In this document: positions 32,533-43,258 of the stretch, piece after piece
How positions within the stretch are numbered: position 1 is the stretch's first letter
How the letters are laid out: each line of letters starts with the position of its first letter
DNA from: Morinoia aosen
Taxonomy: Eukaryota > Arthropoda > Malacostraca > Amphipoda > Talitridae
Direction of reading: 5' to 3'
Assembly (NCBI GenBank): GCA_030386875.1
Contig: CM059559.1
Span: 68,958,392-69,022,391, forward strand
DNA length: 64,000 nt
Made by a program: the position numbers and the translations under genes
The notes under the pieces: model-generated
Database searches by the model: none
What the model saw: the letters and a program-made list of their open reading frames with translations, nothing else
What the model was told of the DNA's origin: nothing

Positions 32533-32889
32533 GCATTAGAGGAGTCTTTCAGTCATTTGGATGCAGGTGCATACTTGTGCCACTCATGCAACCATTACTG
32601 CATTTCAATGTGTGTATATTATATCAATTACATTTTCCCTTATGTTAAATTAAACAAACCATTATTTTATACAAATTTAATAGAAAACCAGAAAAAAGAT
32701 ATAGCTGGTCTTGTGTATAATGAATCAATTACCCAATATCAAAATATTTCTAGAAATTGTGCGATAAAGAAAATGTAAAACATAGTTCCACTTATTACGG
32801 ATGAATGTTGAAAAGACCTGCATTTTTACATAGATCAACATTCTATTACTTTGGACGACATTCAAGTAGTGTGATACTGGAGCCAACAC

Positions 32890-34648
32890 TCAATATGGAG
32901 AGCGCACATCACACTTGGTACACTTGGGGCGAACATTCTTCTTACATACACCACATCGTCGCTGTGTTGGTCCCATTACCACATTGTGGTTCATACCATC
33001 ATATCTTCCTGTTGTGCTGATATGACGTGGGACATCGCTCTTAGTCAGGCTAGCTGAGGGAACTAGCAAGCTAGAAACAATTTATTGGGTAAATTCCAGT
33101 TGAGTCATTGGCCTGATTTTCCTAAAGTACACCCAACCATTTACAACTGTTGCATTGAGCAGGAACCGAAAGATTGGATAATACCATACGCGTTTGCGAA
33201 AAGCAACTCTATACTTTGCTCTGAACTGGTCAAACAAATCGACGCCACCCATACCGTTGTTGTAGTGCTGTATGATCTTTGGCTGGGGCACACTTACAAC
33301 TTTCTTGTGTTTGGCAGACCAACGATTACAGCTGCCCAGCGCCAGAGCACTGTCCATGTTGTTTGTCCCAACAATGACGTCACTGTTATCTTGCCAGTGA
33401 ACTACAGTAAGATTTTTCTCCTCCTCGACGAAGACTTCAGACTCACCTCTCTGCACCTTGGAATAATTCGTGAGAGGCATGCCACGAACTTTGTCTTTTC
33501 TGATTGTTCCGGTGAGGTATATTTTTGAAGTTTTGAACTTTTCCAGAAGTGGCAGCGTAGTGAAGTAGTTGTCAACAAAGCCATTGCTTTCTAATGGTAC
33601 AAATTTTAGAGCCATGTTCGACACTACAGTCTCGCCAACACCCATACCTTCTTCTTTGCCGGTGCCCTTCCCTTCATACAAAATGAATTTTATCAGAGCG
33701 CCTTCACGTGAACACAAGCACCAGAACTTATAGCCAAAACGGACCGGCTTCCCACGAATAAACTGTTTCAGACTATGGCGACCATAATAGGGTTCCATAG
33801 CCTCATCTATGGCCTAAATCTTGGGAAGAGGTTCAGCCATCTTAGCGAAAACTTAATTGAAATGGTTCACCAGAGGTCTCATTTTGAATAGACGGTCAGT
33901 AGTGTCAATGGCTGTATTGTCAACAAAGTGTAAGCTTGCCATAATTTGTTCATACCTGTTTCTAGACATGCCGCACTCAGCCACAGCCACGTTTTTTGTA
34001 TCTGATTTTGTTGACCAGAATAAGCGATGATTTGGCACTGTTACATAACCAGAGAGAATTAGAACGCCCAAAAAATGGTACATCTCTTTATTCTTCAGAA
34101 ACAGTTCTTTTCCAAATTTCTGTAGGTGATAGTTATTTGATTCCAATACAATCAATTCAATTATGTCTTTCCAAAAGTTTTTGAAAACATCTATGGGATC
34201 ACTTTTTTCGGTTTTCCATTCATTTACTACAAAGGGGAGATGATTGTCTTTGTGAACTGCTTCATCTGTCTTGCGGAATTGTTTTTTTACCCAGCTGAAT
34301 GAACGTTTCTCCATTTTTCTCTTCTTCGTGGCTTTTTGAGATGTTCTAGCTTTCTTTGTATCATAGCCTAGTAGACTGGATTCATCAGTTCCATTGATTC
34401 CTTCATCCATTTCATGTCGCTCTCCTGACTTAGTATTTACTGTGATATTGGCGGGCCTGGCAAGCATCCGGTTTCCCAAAAGATTTACATTTTCTTCCAC
34501 AAAAACATCGTCGTTAATTATTTCATCTACATCTGAGTCTCCTTCTTCCATTGGTGGCTCAAGAGCAATGTCGTAACTGACAGCATCATCTTCTTCGTCC
34601 GACAAAGTGTAAAGGTAGGATACAGCATCTTCTACATTCTTGAAGGGT
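32890..34648 (-). pseudogene. piggyBac transposase (DDD), four stops
   Basis: Cut-and-paste transposase. Reading 5' to 3' on the minus strand: an acceptor-like TTTTTCACCAG at about 34650; an acidic N terminus with DAVSYLYTLSDEEDD (the TTG at 34605 is an internal Leu, not the start); then LFWSTKSDTKNVAVAECGMS and MRPLVNHFN. In-frame stops follow at about 33853 and 33817. The catalytic core is AIDEAMEPYYGRH, SNGFVDNYFTTLPLLEKF and NGMGGVDLFDQFRAKYR, so the three aspartates are present. A third stop lies at 33082, then a Cys-rich tail, RRCGVCKKNVRPKCTKCDV, the cross-brace zinc finger of piggyBac proteins, ended early by a TGA (32890). The first exon was not located. The codons are otherwise well kept. 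Confidence 0.9.
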
Positions 34649-35271
34649 CTGGTGAAAAATTCGCAAAGTTAGAATTTTGATTATCATATATATCCAATAC
34701 GTGAGAGAAAAATGTGTCATTTGCGAGAATGATAATGTCTGATGTACAATTTTCTATACCTATACACAACTTAGAAGCTCCACAGACACATAAATTAAAA
34801 TTAGTTACCACAAACTAGAAACATGTGGCGGGCGAGAAAGCGTCAATATTCTTCACAGTGACTGCGTCCGGCCAGCGCCCACTCAGGTGGGCGGCCATGT
34901 TCATTCATCAATAAATTCTTCACTATCACTGCGATTGCACTGAAAATCACACATTCGTTCCACTAATATCTTCTTAATATACTTCTAAGTTATTTTTTTA
35001 ATACATAAAATACTTAGTGAGATTTTGCTATCAACATACCTATTGGGGGCCATGTTTGAGAATCAGCTGAAAGCAAATCCGTATCCACACCTCTCAACGA
35101 GTCGTTGCTAAACGAAGGCAACGTCTGAAGTTGTACAAGTAAAGAAGAGTTTTCTATCTTTCATTTGTAACAAAGAAAATTTATTTCGGTCAATAACTGA
35201 GGTAGATACAGAGTTTTAAAAATATGCAATTTTCTGCCCACCTCAGTGGGCGATGGGTTCTCGTGGGTTAA

Positions 35272-37054
35272 TGCAAGCGGATGATTCTAGCGACAAAATT
35301 TTGAGACCTGTTGCTTATTACAGTAAAAATTTAAATTCTAGTCAACGTAGATATTCCACTACGAAGAAAGAGTTCTTCGCTATTAATTGTGCTTTAAATA
35401 CTTTAAGTATCTAATAACGGGATATACGGTGCGTGTCTATACAGACCACCGTCCCTTGGCACCCTTGTTTAACAAGAAATTACCTGAGGACACCAACATG
35501 GCCCGCTGGTGCTTAAATGTTCACTCTTTCAGTCCTATTGTAAAATACCTCCCTGGGAGAGAGAACGTTGTGGCTGATTATCTAAGCCGTTTACCAGTTG
35601 ATAATGATAAATTAAATCTTAAAGAATTAAATGATTGTGAGGATTTGCAAGTCGCAAATGAATCGGAAGTATGCATTGCAGAGACACGTGCGCGCAAGCG
35701 ACAGACGCATGCACGCATACCGCCAGACGAGGTGGATGACCTGCCGGTTAGAGACAGCGACGATGCAGACGTACCCAAGCTGATTAGCTGCGTACCAACT
35801 GAAGATGAAATATCTTGGACGATTAAAGAATTTATTGACGAGCAGAATAACGACGCATTTTGTATAGATATTAAGAATGCTTTATTGCATGACAGTATTT
35901 CGACAATAGCTGATTTACATAAATTTTTAATTTTGAATGATATTCTTTATAGACGTAGAGAGATTGATAATAGACCTAGTACAATTTTGACAGCGGTCGT
36001 TCCTAATTCTCTAATGAGTAAAGCTGTTTTAGCAATACATAGTATGTACCATACCGAATACAAACATACTTTATTCAAGTTTAAGTTAAAATATTGGAAT
36101 GGATTAGAGAAAACTTTTGTGCGAAAATTTGTTACCGATTGCGAAGTTTGCAAAATTATTAAGGCAAGACCTTCAGTACCAATTAAAATTTTGACAGCAC
36201 CGATAGCTAAAGAACCGTACGAAGTTGTTTCAATTGATCTACTTGAACCTCTTAAAGTAACTGATAACGGAAACAAGTATATTCTTGTAGTTATTGACTT
36301 GTTTTCACGATTTTGTCGTTTGTACGCAATATCAGATCGACGTACAGAAACAGTTATTGCTTGCTTAAGTAGTTGTTTCTCGCTTTTAGGTTTTCCAAAG
36401 ACGCTCATATCAGATAATGCTTTGGAGTTTAGGTCAGTGGCATTAAAACAGTTTGCAAACTTACACGCCATTGCGAAAAAGGAGGTTTTGGCTTATAGCC
36501 CACACTCTAATGCGATCGTCGAGCGCAATAACAGAAAAATAACTGATCTTTTGAAATTATATGTAAATACACTTGTTCAAACCGAGTGGGATCAATTATT
36601 GGAAGTAGTAGAAAATGCCTTGAATAATTCCGTAAATTCTACGATAGGCGAAACGCCAAGCTACATTATGTTCCAACGTGACACATGTGCCTACTACCAA
36701 GCTGATAAAATGGATTCATTAATTTACAGTTTTGATGAAGAACTAGATTTAGTAAATCTTAGAGCTAGAGAAGCCGTTAGAACAGTAGAAAACGTAAGAA
36801 ATTTGATCATTAACAATACAACTGAGAGAAATCTCTATAGAAATCTCAGGCGGCGAAACAAGGATATTAAAGTAGGTGATCGTGTTTTATTAAAGAATCA
36901 CGGGAGGACCCATAAACTTGAATTAACATGGATAGGTCCAGCTATTGTCCAAAAGGTTGAGCGTAATTACGCTGATATCAAGGTTGGATCAAAAATTATT
37001 CGAAGTAATCTTAACCATTTGTTACCACTCAAAAAGGTAAAAACTGTGAGTTAA
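35272..37054 (+). pseudogene. pol: Pol, second part: RNase H and integrase, one frameshift
   Basis: After the TTAA, RNase H continues (KILRPVAYYSKNLNSSQ). Near 35390 a single-base shift moves the frame; from there YFKYLITGYTVRVYTDHRPL and VKYLPGRENVVADYLSRLP are open to the end. The integrase has a zinc-binding region (H..H then CEVCKI), then the DDE core: VSIDLLEPLK with D, LISDNALEF with D, and SPHSNAIVERNNRKITD with E. A C-terminal GPY/F-like module (LTWIGPAIVQKVERNYADI) typical of Ty3/gypsy integrases ends the frame at 37054. Gypsy-B reads through the 35390 position in one frame (PKAFKYLI), so the shift is copy-specific. Confidence 0.92.
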
Positions 37055-37786
37055 AGAGATAATTCATCAGGCTATATGACGTGTTAACCAGTCGACGAGT
37101 AACGAATTAACTATTTACTGTGTTACTGCGTTTTACCGTAGTTTTATTTTTTTTATCGTTGGTTTATCCGTTTATCAATAATGTTAAGGAGTATAATCAT
37201 AATTTTAGGAGTTCTTTGCTATTTGCAATATGTTTTGCGTTCATATTAATCTCATTAATAACTGTGTTGTTTTTTGGTTAAGTAATAATTACATTTTTGT
37301 TCCCAAGTAAATTGAGGTAAAGTTAGGTTATTTACCCCAGACGCTATTTACACTGAGGAATTTGTATTGTCTCGTTTTGTTGTCGCTAAGACGTTTCATT
37401 TAATTTTTTCTCGAATTCACTCAGACATTCGTATTGCTTAATTAACAAATTTAATCGTGAACGTTTGAGCAAGCAGCGAACTGATTCGCTGAGCTTGTAA
37501 ATTTGGCTGAGAGATGCGCAACTGCGATCTCGCCGAGCTATTTTTATCTGATCCGGTATGTAGCTGTTCTAGAATGTCGAGATCTGGAATGTTCGAATAT
37601 CAAGCGTAGATTTAAATTAAATTCATGAGACAGGTGGCTGGTCACCTGACACTTTTTTTTTGTTGTTACGATCAGCGTTTATATTTTGTATGCGAGAGTT
37701 ATCGTGGTTCAATGACTTTACTTTTGTCATGCAACCGAGACTGATACCAAATTGTATGTGTATTTATTTCATTTAGAATAACGGCC
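37055..37786 (+). other. Intergenic region between pol and ORF3
   Basis: No ORF. The AT-rich, pyrimidine-rich run into TGTTTGTATCTGTTCATTTCAG (to 37818) looks like a splice acceptor, suggesting ORF3 is expressed from a spliced RNA. Confidence 0.5.
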
Positions 37787-37796
37787 ATGCTAATCT

Positions 37797-37818
37797 TGTT
37801 TGTATCTGTTCATTTCAG
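37797..37818 (+). promoter_or_regulatory. Putative splice acceptor for a subgenomic ORF3 RNA
   Basis: A pyrimidine-rich tract ends in CAG immediately before GATGGG. Gypsy-B has TTTCTGTTCCTTTTGCAG/GAT at the corresponding position (minus, about 45335-45352). Gypsy env genes are made from spliced RNA, so this position is meaningful. Confidence 0.65.
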
Positions 37819-37819
37819 G

Positions 37820-38107
37820 ATGGGAAACGCGCAAAGCAACATCGACGTAGAAACCCTTGTTGCGGCGTTATCGACGCACTCGACGACTATCAACGAAGAG
37901 TGGATCAACGAAAATTCTAGAATGGAGCTGTTGCCTGATAAGGTGACTGATGTCATCATAATGTTCCTAATACTAATAACCATGGGGATGGGAACAATAC
38001 TCTACCACGTTAAAAAAGAGGTAAAGGTGCTTGCGCGGATGCAGCGAGAGGATTTTTCCAGGATGTCCAGGGGAAGGCCCCCACGAATCCTCCAGCAGGA
38101 GCAGTAA
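37820..38107 (+). CDS. ORF3: small N-myristoylation-type single-pass membrane protein
   Basis: 95 residues in the env position. The start at 37820 is chosen because the ATG lies one base after the acceptor and begins the segment conserved with Gypsy-B (MGNAQSNIDVETLV against MCNAVSTVDVDTLV). MGNAQS fits the N-myristoylation pattern. About 46 polar residues lead to ELLPDKVTDV, a hydrophobic segment (IIMFLILITMGMGTIL), then a basic stretch (HVKKEVKVLARMQR) and an R-rich tail. Gypsy-B keeps the LLPD.V.DI, membrane segment and KK positions despite being old. It is far too short for a normal gypsy envelope. Function unknown: a membrane anchor, a viroporin-like protein or a small fusion protein are possibilities only. 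Confidence 0.72.
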   Translation: MGNAQSNIDVETLVAALSTHSTTINEEWINENSRMELLPDKVTDVIIMFLILITMGMGTILYHVKKEVKVLARMQREDFSRMSRGRPPRILQQEQ

Positions 38108-39733
38108 TCCTCAACGTCGCGCGCGATGTGGTGATAATAAATTTACCTCACGTAGGACGTCCCCGAGATGCAGGACGTCAGAACCGTCCCCGTAACCCTG
38201 TGGGTGCGCGACGCGTCTAAAGTGTTTAAATTCTAATTTTAGGTTGAAAATAAAATTCATTGAAACGAGAAAAGTTGAAAAATTTAGGAAAAGTTTTTAT
38301 TCGAAGTGTTAGATTTTTAGTTTTGAAATCTGGCGCGCTGTGTTGAAACATAATGCGGAAACGCAAGAAAAAAACGTTCAGTGTTATTCTAAATTTAATG
38401 TGTTTTTTTGCTTTAATATTTTTCTTTTGTATTGACGTGTTATTTTGATGTTTAGGTATCAAGATTTTATTGAGCAAATTGAGTATTATTATTATTGTTA
38501 AGAGTTTTTTTTTAATAATGTGTTTCGAATTCGTAGTTATTATATTTTTTTTTCTGTGATGGTTTTAATCCGAGGTTCTTGCGAAAATTCTTGCGTATGT
38601 TTGGAAATGTGTTTTACATGTTTTGATTTATAGAAATCAAAATTTTTTATAGTAACTTAATTTTCCGATATTTAATGCAAATGGTTAGTTGAATTGACGT
38701 TTTTTTGGATAAGATGGCGTTTTACTCCATATTGAATCCTTTCGACATCGTGCAGTGAATTAACGAAGCAGACATCGTGCAGTGAATTACTTGATGCACG
38801 GTAAGTGTGTTGCTATGCTTTTTTGCGTGTTTTACTCGCTTTGCTTATTTTGCTTTTTATATGTTAAGTTTCTATGACAATATGCAATAATTTTCTGTGT
38901 TGCGATCATGCTAAACCTTGGTTTATGTTTAATACTTGTTGTGGTTTGATTGCGGTAATAAACTAAGTTTTAAAAAAGGTGTTTGAAAAAAAGGGGTTAC
39001 ATTTTTTTTTGAATGCGGTGTTCTACATTTATTGATGTTTCGGTCCATTAATTTGGTTTTCAATGATTCTAAACATGTGTTTAAATTTATAGTGTTTTTG
39101 CGTTTAAATTTACCATGTGGATAACCTAACCTGATTGGCAGGGGGTAAGTTAGTAAAAGCATTTTTCTTTTAGCACGTGGTTTTACTATGCTTAGTTTAG
39201 AACTTTGGTTCTAGCTTAGTTTTGTGGTTAATTAGTCAAGTGTTAACGTGTTAGTTTTCTAGTTGCGTTTACCTAACCGTTTTTTTTTTGGTAATGTAAC
39301 AGTTATCTTGCGTTTTTGAGTTAAGGTTATTTAACCGTAGTGTATCGAGCGTTTTATTTTTAAAGCAAGTATGCGCAATATTGTTCGCGGAGCCATACTT
39401 TGTTTTGCTTGTTCTTTTCTGTATTATAATAACGTTTGGCTGGTGCGATTAAACATTTGATTAATAATTTTTTTTTGCTATTATGAATGTTGTAAGAGTA
39501 AACGTAATTTGATTTTTGAGATTTACGAAGAACGATTCGTAAAGATGCCTTCATATCATATGGTTCTTTAAAGCTTGATATTTGTTTTATTTTGCAGTAA
39601 ATTAATTGATATTTTATTAAGCTTTGAGGAAAACTTGTGAATTAATTGTTTTGAGTATGTTTAACTGGGGCAATTAGTTCAATTAATTTTGCATTTAATT
39701 GAGTTTCATTTTGAAGTGTAGCTTTAACTCGCG
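38108..39733 (+). other. Gypsy-A long 3' non-coding region
   Basis: About 1.6 kb of AT-rich sequence without ORFs, between ORF3 and the PPT. A repeated phrase, GACATCGTGCAGTGAATTA, occurs at about 38747 and 38770. Gypsy-B has a non-coding stretch of nearly the same length in the same place. Confidence 0.8.
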
Positions 39734-39747
39734 TTGGGGGGGAGTTA
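39734..39747 (+). promoter_or_regulatory. Polypurine tract
   Basis: TTGGGGGGGAGTTA directly precedes the 3' LTR, the plus-strand priming site of LTR elements. Confidence 0.8.
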
Positions 39748-39953
39748 TGTGCAGTCATCTATCTGGGTATTAGTGCTAAACAGAGGTGATATAAGCCGAT
39801 CATGTCGAGGCATAGCTGCTCACTCCTGTTTTGCTTCCCTTGCTGATAACATCTAGCGGATCACTCTTGTCCTGCCGTCCATACTAATAACATCTACCAA
39901 TAAATCGTCCCAGCCTTCACTTCGAGTTTACTTCCACCTGCGTAGGACGCACA
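39748..39953 (+). repeat. Gypsy-A 3' LTR
   Basis: 206 bp. Identical to the 5' LTR except two C/T differences (CACTCTTGTCC and CACTTCGAG). Followed by the CTAT duplication (39954-39957). Confidence 0.96.
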
Positions 39954-39957
39954 CTAT

Positions 39958-41600
39958 AGGCCACAAATGATTCTAAAGGCCACAAATAATTCCACTTACA
40001 AACGAAGAAGATATTGTAGATGAATATCGAGGCAAAATGCCAGATGTCTAAATTCCTATAGGATAAACTTTTCGACACTTATTATCACAGGGATAGCGGA
40101 CAGCATGATACTCATGCTGTCACCCTCAAGGAAAGGACACTGCACTGAAACAAAATTAAACTTTGGTAAAATTTACGTGACTAAAATACTAGATTAGAAA
40201 TATATACGCATTAGGGCGTTTGGCTTAAGCGGAAATCCTAAGAAAATGAAATACAAACCTGAAAGTTCGCCTTGGTATTTCAGAGCAATGGAAGTTACGA
40301 GAAATGATTCCGCTACTAGTTTTTAACTGGCATGAGCTAGGACTTAGAACAGTTTAAAGTTCTGTGACATCGTAGGGCAAGGCAAGAGAAACTCTCACGA
40401 GCATGATAAATGGAACTATTAAAAGGAGTCACTGAACTGAAACTTTTACTCGTGTACTTATTTTAAACCCCAGTTCTTCACATAGCATTTTGAACGAAGA
40501 TCTGTGTTCCCAAAGATATGTCAAATGTTACGAATTATACTGAATGAGCAGTACGAGTAGTGAACTACGGATAAGTTAGTGTTATGCTACGTAAAATGGT
40601 ACGAAAAATAACTCGCTTAGTGTTCAATTAGTAAATTGATTTTTGATTCACAATCCTAACAGTCCGCACAGTTATTAATTTACAGATAACATAAACGCAA
40701 TCGGCACAATTGCCGTTATTGAGTGTAATATCAGAGCAAGCACAATTATTTTTTCGAAATAAAACGTTTCTAATTTCTAAATGAAACACACACTGCAGCA
40801 TGAGCTAGTAGAAATAATTTGATAGTGTGATAAAGAATCAGTTAATGAAGAAAAATATTATTACAACGAGCCTCTGGACAGAATACATACACACCAAATT
40901 TACCTCAACCAATAGTATCATATCCAGAAATGAGCGTTGAAATGGAAAATTAGAAGCACTGAATTACACAGCTTCAAGAATATCGTTAGCCATTGAACAC
41001 GAATAAATGTTTGTTTGAATTAAAATTCTCCATCACATGCGAATAATTTTAGTAACTCTAACAAGCGTTTTTTGCAAAGCAAAGAAAATTGTTATAGCTG
41101 AAAATGAGAAATTCTGGTGGAATATAAATTTAGAACTAAAACCGAAGATGACGCAATGGAAAATGGGAGGAGCTTAGAGTACTTGAACCACCAATAGCAG
41201 AGCAGCTTTCAAAAAGTTTTAGGGAGTGCTTCACTGGTGTCTAGTCGCGTAAAAATGACGTTGAATGCAACTCGCTTAGAACCGATGAAATCGCCCAGAC
41301 TAGAGTAGCCTACTAATGCATCCATCAATGACTTTCGCTGTGACACTATCGTACTCGACTTCAGTCCACTAGTCTAGATCATATTTTTCGAGGGAAAAAA
41401 TGCAATTTGACCACTAAACCTTTCCACCCTTCAATTCTTACTTGCATGCTCAGTGCAATTAAGTCCTTCGTTTATCTTCAGGCTAATGAAAGGGCAATAA
41501 TAAGCAAAATTAACTTATTTAGAAATACATCCATTAAAACCACATCTATCCCAATCTGTACTCACAGCGCTATATGGCTGGGGGTATTTCTGCTGTTTTA
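39958..41600. other. No recognisable gene
   Basis: AT-rich sequence between Gypsy-A and the next repeat block. The 67-codon frame at 41407-41610 has no domain. A short internal repeat TAGGCCACAAAT/AAAGGCCACAAAT lies at 39957-39985. Confidence 0.4.
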
Positions 41601-41619
41601 TCCGACATGATTACATTTT

Positions 41620-42835
41620 TCTGTTAATAGGGATATTTTCCGGAACTGCCTTATGGGGAACATCCCGAGCCAAATTGGGCCCCGGCGGCTCCCCCCCCCT
41701 GAAATTTTTTTTTTGTTGAAAAAGGATCCTTAGGGGATGGGTTATTGTGCCATGAAATGTTATGGCCCTACGGACACTAGAACCCCCCCCCCCCAGGGGG
41801 GTGAAAAGGGGACCGAAAATGGTGATTTTTGAGCCCAATTCTTTTTGGTTGAATTAGGATCCTTAGGGGATGGGTGTATGTGCCATGAAATTTTATGGAA
41901 TATGAGTTAGTTAGAAATGTTTCAAGGATTCTAAAACTGGTTTTGGTTTTGTTCTACCATCGAAACTCGATGACAAGTCTCGTTTTGAAATATTCAAGAA
42001 AAATATACCGAAATACTCTTTTTTCGTCAAAAAAATAAAAACTAAGGCATAAATCGAAAAAGTGACACGAGTAAAAAAGGTTTCCTTTCACAAAATACAT
42101 ATACTGGCCAATTTTCAAACAAATCAGACGGAAAAAATTGATAAAGTCTCATGGTGATTACTGAAATAAAATGTATTATTATTATTTACTCATAAGTACG
42201 ATATTTCTTAGATCTTTACTTGAAATTCACAAGAAAAATGCTGCTCATTGTTCGTACATCGAAATAGATCATGGAAACTGCATTCATGTACAAAAAATTT
42301 TCGTTATATTCAAATTCAATAGACATAGTTCGTTTTTGGGATCGTTTTGGGAAATTTTCCTTTTTTACCATTCAAAACGCTACTTCTCCTCGAGTTTTGA
42401 TGCTAGAAAAAATCCAAAGACCGTTTTAGAATCCTTGGAACATTTCTAACAAACTAAAATTCGGCTTTTTTTCAAATTCGAATTCTTTGAAGAAATATAT
42501 AGCTCTAAACCCAAAAAATTGTTGCTGATTTTTGAAATTTCAAAAAATGTTGAAAAAATAGAAAAACTTCGAATTAGAAAAAAAGCCGAATTTTAGTTTG
42601 TTAGAAATGTTCCAATGGTTCTAAAACTGTCTTTGTTTTTGTTCTGGCATCAAAACTGAAGGAGGAGTAGCAATCTGAAATATCAATAAAAATATACCAA
42701 AAAACACATTTTTCGTCAAAAAAAAGGCCTGAATCGAAAAAATGACACGAGTAAAAAAGATTTACTTTCACAAAAGACATATAGTGGCAAATTTTCAAAC
42801 GAATTGGACGAAAAAAGGCAAGATCTCCGGATATT
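41620..42835. repeat. Complex direct and inverted repeat block (foldback-like)
   Basis: Three related units. Units at about 41905-42150 and 42595-42830 are direct copies (TAGAAATGTT.CAA.G.TTCTAAAACTG, TTTTTCGTCAAAAAAA, GACACGAGTAAAAAAG). The unit at about 42350-42475 is inverted. A 46 bp inverted pair with one mismatch (42437-42482 against 42568-42613, containing AAACTAAAATTCGGC) makes a hairpin with an ~85 bp loop. Further left, GGATCCTTAGGGGATGGGT is duplicated (41725, 41861), with two poly-C runs. No duplicated target site found. Confidence 0.75.
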
Positions 42836-42949
42836 CCTCTTAAAGTAGCTCGAGCAATTCCAGGTCATAAGAAAATAACGAAAAATTTTGTTTTTAATTA
42901 TAGATAAATTTCAACAATGTGTGTAGAGCGTTAAATCTTTGAGTGCGCA

Positions 42950-43258
42950 ATGGACTCCAAAATAGATAAATTTCTTTCTACCTTTCGTGTGTTATCTCAT
43001 CAGTTGGGCTTTCGGAGGAATTGCTCAAATTTCTGACGACCTTAACATGTTCTGCGATTCAATTTATTCTCGTTTAAGCAAAAAGGAATAGGTTATTTCG
43101 GTGTTTCTTGACTTCTCGATGGCTTTTGATACCATCAATCATAATATCCTTGTGAAAAAACTTGAAGCCCTAGGGTCCCGCTCTAATATTCTACACTGGT
43201 TACAGTCGGAAAATTCGTTGTGGGGCTCCACCGGGCTTTATTCTGGGGACTCTAGTTT
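42950..43258 (+). pseudogene. LINE reverse transcriptase fragment, left half (split by Gypsy-B)
   Basis: Reads QLGFRRNCSNF, then SVFLDFSMAFDTINHNILVK (first RT catalytic motif, D of FLDF) and the G.P.G.ILG loop at 43215-43250. Gypsy-B enters immediately after GACTCTAGTTT. The second half, with the FADD motif, continues at 54620. One shift upstream of 43080 shows prior decay. Jockey/CR1-type by wording. Confidence 0.83.

Larger units (their letters stand above)
32380..35267 (-). mobile_element. piggyBac transposon, 2,888 bp
   Basis: Starts CCCCCGAGAACCCACG and ends, inverted, CCCACGAGAACCCATCG, so the TIRs are about 14 bp around CGAGAACCCA. A perfect 24 bp internal inverted repeat lies at 32509-32532 and about 34870-34893, 129 bp and about 375 bp from the ends. 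This is the asymmetric layout piggyBac uses for transposase binding. The sequence next to the right TIR (GCCCACCTCAGTGGGCGATG) is a further variant of this repeat. The element carries one transposase gene on the minus strand, disabled by several stops. Confidence 0.94.
32376..35271. other. TTAA target duplication of the piggyBac insertion
   Basis: TTAA at 32376-32379 and 35268-35271 bracket the element. Deleting the element and one TTAA leaves the RNase H reading frame continuous across the join, so the insertion point is exact. Confidence 0.95.
26755..39953 (+). mobile_element. Ty3/gypsy LTR retrotransposon Gypsy-A, recent, interrupted by piggyBac
   Basis: Structure on the plus strand: TSD CTAT (26751-26754), 5' LTR, PBS, 1.4 kb leader, gag, -1 frameshift site, pol (protease, RT, RNase H, integrase), small ORF3, 1.6 kb non-coding tail, PPT, 3' LTR, TSD CTAT (39954-39957). 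The 4 bp duplication and pol order PR-RT-RH-IN identify Ty3/gypsy. LTRs differ at 2 of 206 positions, so the insertion is young. A 2,888 bp piggyBac copy accounts for part of the 13.2 kb. Besides that, a 1 nt shift in RNase H near 35390 and an absent gag ATG suggest this copy is inactive. Clade within Ty3/gypsy is unresolved. Confidence 0.95.

Noticed and set aside
34605-34607. TTG at 34605 as a non-AUG start of the piggyBac transposase
   Set aside because: Upstream sequence (DAVSYLYT) is in the same frame and fits the usual piggyBac N terminus, so this is an internal Leu behind a probable splice acceptor.
35947-36471. 174-codon antisense frame opposite integrase
   Set aside because: A similar antisense opening exists in Gypsy-B (46709-46975), but this follows from shared codons of the integrase, not from an independent gene.
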